A stretch of DNA of 63,714 nucleotides. Origin: a bacterium. GTDB lineage: Bacteria > Bdellovibrionota > UBA2428. Below the pieces are notes generated by a model. It worked only from the letters and a program-made list of their open reading frames with translations. It was not told the origin of the DNA and made no database searches. Shown here piece by piece: positions 10,172 to 17,435 of this stretch (position 1 is the stretch's first letter; every line of letters starts with the position of its first letter). The stretch spans positions 1-63,714 of the forward strand of contig JAACVK010000037.1 in the NCBI GenBank assembly GCA_009991595.1, in the 5' to 3' direction. The position numbers and the translations under genes are program-made.

Positions 10172-10249
10172 TTGAGTGGACCCAATATAACAGGATTTCC
10201 GTCGTTTTTGTTGGATTAAACTTACGCTTCATGAGAGGCTCGGCAAGCT
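10172..10249. promoter_or_regulatory. Divergent men / aroF intergenic region
   Basis: This 78-bp spacer must hold the 5' signals of both the leftward men operon and the rightward aroF-ubiE pair. A -10-like TATAAC is visible at 10186-10191 on the plus strand, and the same AT patch reads TATATT on the minus strand. No convincing -35 accompanies either, so the promoter assignment is tentative. Confidence 0.35.
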
Positions 10250-11089
10250 GTGAGTTCCTATAATTGTCGCACTGTTAAGTTGGGTCGTTGTGAAATCGGA
10301 AACGGAGATTTTTCGGTTATCGCAGGGCCTTGTTCCGTAGAGTCGGCCGAGCAATTTGAAATTGCTGCCAAACGAGTCTTCAACTCAGGCGCCGCTGCTC
10401 TTCGTGGTGGCTTAAAGAAAATGCGAACCAAACCAGACTCTTTTCAAGGCTTGGGCCGCTCAGCCATCCCGTTTGTAAAAGACACTCTTTCAAGAATCCC
10501 CTTACCCTTTGTTTCTGAGATCACAGACCCTAGAGACTGCGAATGGATGATTGATATTGTAGACGTTTTCCAAGTGGGCACGCGTAACATGTATAACTAC
10601 GACCTACTCCGAGAGTTGGGTCGCACAAAAAAGACCGTTATTTTAAAGCGAGCCTTTTCCGCTTTTGTTGACGAATGGATTCACGCCGCCGAATACATAG
10701 CTCGCGGTGGAAACACCAACATTATTCTATGCGAAAGAGGCATTCGCACCTTTGAAACTAGATTGCGAAACACTCTAGATCTAGGAGCCGTCGCCTATTT
10801 AAAACAATCCACTGACTTTGTCGTAATCGTAGACCCCTCTCATGCTTGTGGACAAAGAGAACTGGTAGAGCCTCTTTCTCTGGCCGCAGCCGCCTGTGGA
10901 GCAGATGGCTTACTAATAGAAGTTCACCCAACTCCGAAACTAGCTTTTTCTGACTCAGAACAAGCCATTGATTTCACCGAGCTAGAATCACTTATGCAGA
11001 AGCTCAACTTGCTTTTAAAATCCCAAGGACGCAAGCTAATGCCGGCCCAACCAGAGGTGATTCCACTTCGAAAGGAGCTACACCCATGA
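10250..11089 (+). CDS. aroF: 3-Deoxy-7-phosphoheptulonate (DAHP) synthase, type I-beta
   Basis: Condenses phosphoenolpyruvate and erythrose-4-phosphate to start the shikimate pathway. Motifs are VIAGPCSVES, LRGGLKKMRTKPDSFQGLG, QVGTRNMYNYDLLRELG, ARGGNTNIILCERGIRTFE, VIVDPSHACGQRE and LLIEVHPTPKLAFSD. The 279-aa length, KDO8P-synthase-like order and absence of any ACT or chorismate-mutase domain mark the unregulated I-beta class. The start is GTG at 10250. The stop overlaps ubiE as ATGA. Pairing with ubiE and divergence from men suggest it supplies chorismate for menaquinone; the symbol denotes family only. Confidence 0.93.
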   Translation: MSSYNCRTVKLGRCEIGNGDFSVIAGPCSVESAEQFEIAAKRVFNSGAAALRGGLKKMRTKPDSFQGLGRSAIPFVKDTLSRIPLPFVSEITDPRDCEWMIDIVDVFQVGTRNMYNYDLLRELGRTKKTVILKRAFSAFVDEWIHAAEYIARGGNTNIILCERGIRTFETRLRNTLDLGAVAYLKQSTDFVVIVDPSHACGQRELVEPLSLAAAACGADGLLIEVHPTPKLAFSDSEQAIDFTELESLMQKLNLLLKSQGRKLMPAQPEVIPLRKELHP

Positions 11090-11841
11090 AAAACCCAGAT
11101 ACCATTCGGAACATGTTTTCAACGATAGCCCCCAAGTATGATCGGGCCAATAGCATCCTCTCTTTTGGAATCCACAAGTTTTGGCGCAAAGAACTAGTGA
11201 GCTGGATCCAAAGCTCTCAAAAAGAACGCTTGCTACAAGACTCTCCAATAAAAGTTCTCGACTGTGCGACTGGCACTGGCGATGTCGCCATAGAAATCAA
11301 AAAGGCCCTTAAAGACAAAGCCGATGTGGTTGGTGTTGATTTTTGTGAGCCCATGCTTAAAGTGGCACCTGGCAAAGCTAAAAGACAAAACTTGGACATT
11401 CATTTCCAAGTAGCCGATGTAATGAAGCTTCCCTTTGAAGACAACACATTTGATGTGGTAACCATTTCTTTCGGAATTCGAAACGTAGCCTCTGCAGAAG
11501 AAGGCATTAAGGAAATGACCCGCGTTCTTAAACCTCGCGGAGAACTCTACATCCTTGAATTTGGACAACCTGAAAGCAACTTTTTTTCCAACGCCTATAA
11601 CTTTTACTCACAAAAAGTTCTTCCAAGAGTGGGCGCAATGGTCACAGGCAACAAAACAGCTTACGAGTATTTAGAAGACTCTTCCTCTCAATTCCCCTGC
11701 AAAAACCATTTCCTGAAAATGATGCAAGACTCTGCACCTCTCTATAAGGTTAAATTTAAAGCACTCACTATGGGAGTGGCTTATTTGTATAGAGGAATCA
11801 AGTCTGACCCCACAAAACCCCAAGCAACCCAAGCCCCTTAA
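11086..11841 (+). CDS. ubiE: Demethylmenaquinone methyltransferase (UbiE/MenG)
   Basis: SAM-dependent methyltransferase for the last step of menaquinone synthesis. The N-terminus carries the UbiE hallmark MFSTIAPKYDRANSILSFG and HKFWRKELV. Motif I is VLDCATGTGDVA, followed by VGVDFCEPML, VADVMKLPFED, the UbiE signature TISFGIRNVAS and RVLKPRGELYILEF. Length is 251 aa. The ATG at 11086 overlaps the upstream stop (ATGA) and is preceded by AAAGGAG at a normal distance. Confidence 0.95.
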   Translation: MKNPDTIRNMFSTIAPKYDRANSILSFGIHKFWRKELVSWIQSSQKERLLQDSPIKVLDCATGTGDVAIEIKKALKDKADVVGVDFCEPMLKVAPGKAKRQNLDIHFQVADVMKLPFEDNTFDVVTISFGIRNVASAEEGIKEMTRVLKPRGELYILEFGQPESNFFSNAYNFYSQKVLPRVGAMVTGNKTAYEYLEDSSSQFPCKNHFLKMMQDSAPLYKVKFKALTMGVAYLYRGIKSDPTKPQATQAP

Positions 11842-11874
11842 AGTAAATTGAACCCCTTGCCGATCAGTAGACAT

Positions 11875-12063
11875 ATGGAAGAAATCTTGTTTCCGCTACT
11901 TGTGCTCTGCACAGCCGCCGCCACTTGGGGCTTCACCTTAGTTGTTCGCAAATACGCTCAAGGTGAAGTTAGAGAGAAATACTTGGAAAGATTTGAAAAC
12001 CGCACAAAGTTCTCTAAGCTCATCGCCATGGCAGCCATTATTTGGCTGCTAACAGCTCTTTAG
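11875..12063 (+). CDS. Small membrane protein, two hydrophobic helices, unknown
   Basis: A 62-aa ORF starting at ATG 11875; the frame is also open from a TTG at 11848. It has an N-terminal membrane helix (LFPLLVLCTAAATWGFTLVV), a charged middle (RKYAQGEVREKYLERFENR) and a second C-terminal helix (LIAMAAIIWLLTAL). It follows ubiE by 33 bp on the same strand. No family is recognised and the ribosome site is weak. The charge pattern favours a real two-helix protein with a cytoplasmic middle. Confidence 0.5.
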   Translation: MEEILFPLLVLCTAAATWGFTLVVRKYAQGEVREKYLERFENRTKFSKLIAMAAIIWLLTAL

Positions 12064-12069
12064 CTGTCT

Positions 12070-12606
12070 CTAAAAGCTGTAATCACGTCGGTTGTAATAC
12101 TTAAACTTAAACTCGGCCTCTTGATGGCAGTTATCCCAAGTCTCCCCGACTTTAGCTATAAGTGCTAAATCCGAAAGATTTCCGGTGCTCCAATTATAAG
12201 AAAAGCGTAAAGTAACAATATTGAAAGTCGAAGGCCCGCAGTTTTGTGAAAATATCTCATCTTCAAAAATATCCACTTCATAAACCACCTCGCCGTAATT
12301 CAAGCTCTCCGTCTGTCGTATTTGCAAGCCTTTAAATACCTTCCTTTGAAGCTTAGGATTTGTATCAGAAGAAAAAGAAAGCTCTAGGCTCGTCTCATCT
12401 TCTAAAATACGCAACCCCGTCACTAAAAACCGCTGAGGCAAAAGGGAAAAGGGGGCATTTGCACGGAGCTCAAAACTTGCGTTCAACGAAACCCAATGAC
12501 TGTTGTAAATAGAGCGATTCGGTAAAGGCATCCCATATTTGTTTGAAGCGCATAAAACTGAAGAATGAAACATAAGAGCCAAAAAACAAACCTGAATCAA
12601 TCTCAT
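12070..12606 (-). CDS. Exported protein of unknown function
   Basis: 178 aa with an N-terminal Sec signal (MRLIQVCFLALMFHSSVLCA, likely cleaved near the second Ala/Ser) and a mature domain rich in beta-strand-like alternating residues. Two cysteines late in the mature part (QNCGP and DNCHQE) could form a disulphide. No family is recognised. It lies downstream of and on the same strand as the AAA+ operon, separated from it by 85 bp, so it could be a further member. Confidence 0.6.
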   Translation of the reverse strand: MRLIQVCFLALMFHSSVLCASNKYGMPLPNRSIYNSHWVSLNASFELRANAPFSLLPQRFLVTGLRILEDETSLELSFSSDTNPKLQRKVFKGLQIRQTESLNYGEVVYEVDIFEDEIFSQNCGPSTFNIVTLRFSYNWSTGNLSDLALIAKVGETWDNCHQEAEFKFKYYNRRDYSF

Positions 12607-12691
12607 ATTGGAAACAGCTTATACCCAAAAAGCAATTTTTCATCAAGGGCAAACGGCTCCCGGCAAGCCTAAGCCATTGAGATATAAGCAT

Positions 12692-14374
12692 TTACTCAAA
12701 ACCAATGTTTGAAGTGTAGGCCTTCACAAAGCCGTTCGCCAAGGTGTTGATGGAAGGGAAACCCTCGTCATCACCAATCAAAAGAGTGTCTGCTGTGCCA
12801 ATAGTTAAATTTAAATTTACCGGCTCTGCCTTTTCAACATCTACTTGCTCATTGGCCAGCCGTTGATAGCGTCCAACCTGTTTTACCTCGGTCTGCTTAG
12901 CATCGGCTTTAATCTCATTCAAAAGCTCTCTATGCTTAGCAATTGTGCTTGGAGACACTCGTAGACCTGAATCTACTTCACCTGCAGTTTTTTGAACAAG
13001 CGATGTGTTGTCAGGCATGGCCCAAGCTTGAGCAAGAGCAAAAAATCGATTGCGGATGTTTGCACGCTCCTGCTCGGTGATGGCCGTTCGTAAAAGTGAA
13101 ATATTTTGTTCTTCGGTTAAGCCTGGCTTTAAATCTGCAGTGCCTAAAAACATCTTCTCTTCGATGATCATATTGTCTACAAACACGCTCCAGGACTCCT
13201 TGCCGCCCTTGGCGGCTTCTGTTGCATCTAAAAAAGCTTGGCGCTGAGCTTCAATCTGTTGATACAACTGAGTGACGACTGAGCCTTGGGCCCTAGAGAT
13301 GGCATCTAAGGGGTGTGAGTCTCCACTTACCTTAGCCCGAGCCAACATAAACTCTTCAACCTCATCGTTTAGAAAGCCATAATATGAAGCACCCCACACA
13401 CCTAGAATAGCTAAGTTTCTAGCAAGCTGAGCAAAAAAAGAGGCACATTTTGCAGCACGAGCATTCATATCAGGGTCCTCGTATTTTAAAACTCTTTTAG
13501 GCTTACCGTTTACGACTCTTGTTTCCCAGGTGTGTGGAGAAACGGGGCTGCCTAAACCAGCTTGAGCAGCACCCTTTCGAAGCCATAAGGACATCATTGA
13601 AGTGGGGCCAAGACGCGCCCCCCCTTGCAAGATTTGATTGAACAAAACGTTGTTAACGAGCCTGTGACCAGTCACCCCCGCAGTGATAGCCAAACCTACA
13701 TCAGCAGCATCGCCCGCATAATCCCAGGCATCTTTGTTTTCATCGTCTTTTCGTTTCTCAAATAGCAAAGGATCTTGGTCATAGATACCCTCTAATAATC
13801 CAGAAACCTCATTCATCAAAAACCCAGGATCTTCTGAAAAACGAAACATGATCGCCTCGTTATACACCCCGGCTAAATCATCGGTGAAAGAAATTGCTTG
13901 AGAAGTCTTTAGCTTTGAAGCCGACAAAATCAAAGAGCGTTTCAATTGATTAATAGTCCCGGAATCAGCCATTTCCTCGCCAATCACCCGACCACACAGG
14001 GCCGCATTTAAACTACTTTTAGAGAGTTTTAAAATTTGGGCTTTCTCAAGGCGGGCTTTAAAGCAAATGTATCGGAAAAAATCATACTGAAGCTTTTCAA
14101 CTTCATTGCGCTTGCTTTCTTTTTTAACAAGTAAGTTTGCGGCTTTCATCCAAAGATCAGATTCCTTGCCAACACTTGCCTGATAAACAGTAAAGCCCAT
14201 TGGGTTTGTTGGTTTGATGTTAAAATCAACATTCTCAAGCTCAACTTTTTCAAGCTCTCTCGTTGGAATCGAATAAGACCCAAGGTCCAACCCCATTTCC
14301 TGGGATTGAACAATGAATCCCGACATAAACATACTTACAATCACCATCGCCCTACCAAATTTTAAAACTCTCAT
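12692..14374 (-). CDS. Large exported protein, third gene of AAA+ operon, unknown
   Basis: 560 aa. An N-terminal signal sequence (MRVLKFGRAMVIVSMFMSGFIVQSQ) is followed by a mainly helical mature part. Two internal hydrophobic stretches, about residues 224-247 (DVGLAITAGVTGHRLVNNV) and 311-334 (FFAQLARNLAILGVWGASYYG), could insert into a membrane. Its start overlaps the stop of the upstream gene by 4 bp (ATGA), so the two are translationally coupled. I recognise no domain. Its role is most likely structural, or as a partner of the exported AAA+ ATPase. Confidence 0.75.
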   Translation of the reverse strand: MRVLKFGRAMVIVSMFMSGFIVQSQEMGLDLGSYSIPTRELEKVELENVDFNIKPTNPMGFTVYQASVGKESDLWMKAANLLVKKESKRNEVEKLQYDFFRYICFKARLEKAQILKLSKSSLNAALCGRVIGEEMADSGTINQLKRSLILSASKLKTSQAISFTDDLAGVYNEAIMFRFSEDPGFLMNEVSGLLEGIYDQDPLLFEKRKDDENKDAWDYAGDAADVGLAITAGVTGHRLVNNVLFNQILQGGARLGPTSMMSLWLRKGAAQAGLGSPVSPHTWETRVVNGKPKRVLKYEDPDMNARAAKCASFFAQLARNLAILGVWGASYYGFLNDEVEEFMLARAKVSGDSHPLDAISRAQGSVVTQLYQQIEAQRQAFLDATEAAKGGKESWSVFVDNMIIEEKMFLGTADLKPGLTEEQNISLLRTAITEQERANIRNRFFALAQAWAMPDNTSLVQKTAGEVDSGLRVSPSTIAKHRELLNEIKADAKQTEVKQVGRYQRLANEQVDVEKAEPVNLNLTIGTADTLLIGDDEGFPSINTLANGFVKAYTSNIGFE

Positions 14375-17300
14375 TGTCCTGCTCCTCGCCCAAATTTAGC
14401 TCGAATCGAATCAATCTGTGGCTTCATACTAAAAGCCATTGACGTAAAAATATAGGTATCAAGCGCCAAATGAAAATACGTGCCTTTTACTGCGGCAATA
14501 TGCTCTTTTCTAATGCCCTCATAATAATCGGGCTCGATGATGGGAGTTCCCCTTACCGAAGAGAAGAAGAAGGTCTGAGTTTCTTCTATAAGTTGAGAAG
14601 GCAAAATCGTGGGACCACGCTCGCCCCAACCTAACCTAAAGCCAAGCCCTGTATCAGCAATCATATTCGCCTGGCCTGCTACAAAGTCAGCACCCCAAAG
14701 AGCCCAATAGAAGCCTGGAATAGAGGCCTGCCAGGCTTCAATGATAGGCAAAAGCGCAGCGCCAGCGCCAGGCATACGACTCCCTATAGTCCAACGCGCA
14801 AGCTGCATCACAACCATTGGGACAATAATCAGATAATTGAGCTTTTCCATTTTTGATCCAAAATGCTCTTCATACGCATTAGGAAGTTTCAAACGATTGG
14901 CCACAACCTTTTGAAGTGACTCATATTCAGGAAATGCAGCCTTGATTCGCTCCTGCAACAAAGGATTGTTGAGCATCACATGCTCAAGGTCTTCAAAATC
15001 TTTTGCTGTAGTGATCATCTCCCATGATTTCAATAGTCCTTCTTCTACCTCTCCGAATGCTTCAGATATTTTAAGAGTGACTTTCGGATCGAGGTCCGAT
15101 CGCCCCAGGCTAATCACATTCAACTCTTCATAGAGAGTCTTTTCAGAGTTCTTAATGTTCAGGGCTAGAAATGGATAATGACTAATAAGTTCGTTCTTGT
15201 GGACTTTCTTGTATAGACCTCTTTCGCCCCCACTTAAGACAGGCCCAATGTTGTAGGACAAACGAGCAACGTCTCCACGAAAGCCAAAGATCTCTCCCAC
15301 TTGTTGCCAGTTCTCAATATCTTTCATTTGCGCGGCGAGCACTGTCTCAAATTCTTCGGCACTCAAGGGTGACCAACGCAATCTTTTACGCTGCTCAAGA
15401 GTTAAATACTTCTGATACGCCTTAGGAACAGCGAGAGAAAGTGGTTTTAGATCTTTTACAGAAAGATCTTCAGAGGCCGACGCCTCCTCTACCCCTGTCG
15501 CCTCAGTTCCTTCATTATGCTCGGGTGCCTGATCTGCAACTTTGACAAGCTTTCCTTCTTCATCAAAAACAAAAACTAAGCCTTGATCAAAAGAACGTCC
15601 GTTCTCAGAAACAACGGGAGCAGACTCTTCCGATGATTCCTCTTCTTGTGTTTCCTCTTCGGAAAATGCAGAAGCCATGTCCTTAAAAAATTCTTCCAAA
15701 GCAGACTCTGCTTCTTCGGCCTGCTTCTTCTCGTCTATCTCTTCTTTAGAGGCTATAGAATGAGCCAAAACAAAATCGGCCATCTCGTCTTGAAGAACTT
15801 TTAGAACGCGGGCGTAGTAATGTAAGCCAGAATTGTAATCTGAAAAATTGGCAAACAGTTTGTAATACTGACTCAACATAAAGCTAGGCTCTAGGCCTTC
15901 GACCTTAGAGCTCAAAGCCAAAGCCATGCTCCCCATATGGACTCCAGCATCTTCTCGGCCGGAAAGCATCCGAACATGGCGCATAACATCTTTTACATAT
16001 TTGCCCATTTGTCGAGCGTTCTGATTGCGTCGGTTAACATAAAAATCTTCTTTGGTGACAGGAAAAGCTCTTGCTTGCTCGAGAGCCTCTAAGTATTTCG
16101 CACCCTGAAGAATCATTCTCTTTTCAACCAAAGAAATTTTAGCTTGAGAAACATCAGCCAGATCTTCATCCAAATGCTGGTAGCGATTTCTTAGGTCTGA
16201 CAGATGAGCCATAAAGCTTGAAATGTCTGCCGAAATGTAAGAGCGGACTAAGATTAAATGAATCGCGTGTTGAATCTCTTCGCCACTGAACACAGAGACA
16301 TCTAATGAATAATTGCTCAAAATATGAGCAAAATGTGCCTCTCTCTGCTCGGCTTTAATACTCGCAATTCCGTCACGGAAAGAGTCCGCCAGCACCCAGC
16401 GTTGATCCTCGGGAGTTTCCTCACCATCAAGATACAAGATCTCTCGAATGTCGTTTAAAAACTCATCGTCATGGAAGCTTGGCAGAGTCTCCTGTTGTTT
16501 TTTATATTCACTAACTATATAGGCGACATCTAAGTTGCGGTTGTAAAAAGCTGTGTCTTGCATGGACATGTTTTCACTTAGATTAAGATCTTGATACTTT
16601 GCTCGTAACTCGGCCGTATAGGGCAAGGGAGAGAACTCTACCCCTCTAAAAAACTGTAAATTTCTCCAAGCCATTTGCAATCGATCCATGGCTACGTATT
16701 GAGCTATTGCGAAGAGTCCTTCATCATCAACACTTCTTCCCACCTGAAAACCACGAATAGCACCCGCTAGAAAGTGAGGATTTAAGCTCACAAAATAGAA
16801 CTCACCCTGAAGTGAGCTCGTCTTTTCAGTTACAAAGATATTGAAATCTTTTTGCCATTGCTGACTCTTAAAAGGAATATGCCCTCCAAAAGCATAGTGG
16901 AAGATCTTAGAGGGAACTCGAAGACGAAAGCGCTTTAACCAGTCTTCAAAACCATCGCTTTGTCCCACGACAAGCATAACTGCCTTAGAGTTAGACAAAG
17001 TAAGCATAGAACTAACAAAGCGCTGATAAAGTTTAATAACAGAAGGAAGTTCGATGTCTAAAGCAACTGATAAGTCTTCATCATTAAACAACGCAAAGGT
17101 GCTCTCTATTTGTGAAATTAGCTCAATATAATCATCTTCAAGCTGAACAAACTCTACCTTCAACCCCTTTCCACTGTAGTCGCGCTTAGAAAGTTGTTGA
17201 ACAGCCTTACGCCTAAAGGCGGTGACTCGTTTATCGTAATCTTTAAGTGAATTCTCAATTTTAGAGACCCCTAGGCTAAACTCGGTTCCAGCTACACTTT

Positions 17301-17421
17301 CATCGACTTCAGCATCCACATCTATTTCCACTTGTTGCGCAGGAGTGCGCGAACTCATACCTACACCCAATGTAGTGAGAGTCAAAGCTAGGAGAAGAAG
17401 TAGTGACTTAAGATGCTTCAT
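14371..17421 (-). CDS. Very large exported protein, second gene of AAA+ operon, unknown
   Basis: 1016 aa beginning with a clear signal peptide (MKHLKSLLLLLALTLTTLGVG). The mature part is largely helical. A strongly acidic, low-complexity linker (about 558-600, runs of E and S) separates an N-terminal region of about 530 residues from a C-terminal region. The C-terminal region has hydrophobic segments at about 862-878 (LNYLIIVPMVVMQLARW) and 886-912, and another near 980-997. The gene sits 14 bp after the AAA+ gene and overlaps the following gene by 4 bp. No family is recognised. The layout suggests a periplasmic body with a membrane-interacting C-terminus. Confidence 0.75.
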   Translation of the reverse strand: MKHLKSLLLLLALTLTTLGVGMSSRTPAQQVEIDVDAEVDESVAGTEFSLGVSKIENSLKDYDKRVTAFRRKAVQQLSKRDYSGKGLKVEFVQLEDDYIELISQIESTFALFNDEDLSVALDIELPSVIKLYQRFVSSMLTLSNSKAVMLVVGQSDGFEDWLKRFRLRVPSKIFHYAFGGHIPFKSQQWQKDFNIFVTEKTSSLQGEFYFVSLNPHFLAGAIRGFQVGRSVDDEGLFAIAQYVAMDRLQMAWRNLQFFRGVEFSPLPYTAELRAKYQDLNLSENMSMQDTAFYNRNLDVAYIVSEYKKQQETLPSFHDDEFLNDIREILYLDGEETPEDQRWVLADSFRDGIASIKAEQREAHFAHILSNYSLDVSVFSGEEIQHAIHLILVRSYISADISSFMAHLSDLRNRYQHLDEDLADVSQAKISLVEKRMILQGAKYLEALEQARAFPVTKEDFYVNRRNQNARQMGKYVKDVMRHVRMLSGREDAGVHMGSMALALSSKVEGLEPSFMLSQYYKLFANFSDYNSGLHYYARVLKVLQDEMADFVLAHSIASKEEIDEKKQAEEAESALEEFFKDMASAFSEEETQEEESSEESAPVVSENGRSFDQGLVFVFDEEGKLVKVADQAPEHNEGTEATGVEEASASEDLSVKDLKPLSLAVPKAYQKYLTLEQRKRLRWSPLSAEEFETVLAAQMKDIENWQQVGEIFGFRGDVARLSYNIGPVLSGGERGLYKKVHKNELISHYPFLALNIKNSEKTLYEELNVISLGRSDLDPKVTLKISEAFGEVEEGLLKSWEMITTAKDFEDLEHVMLNNPLLQERIKAAFPEYESLQKVVANRLKLPNAYEEHFGSKMEKLNYLIIVPMVVMQLARWTIGSRMPGAGAALLPIIEAWQASIPGFYWALWGADFVAGQANMIADTGLGFRLGWGERGPTILPSQLIEETQTFFFSSVRGTPIIEPDYYEGIRKEHIAAVKGTYFHLALDTYIFTSMAFSMKPQIDSIRAKFGRGAGQ

Positions 17422-17435
17422 AAAGTTATCGACGA

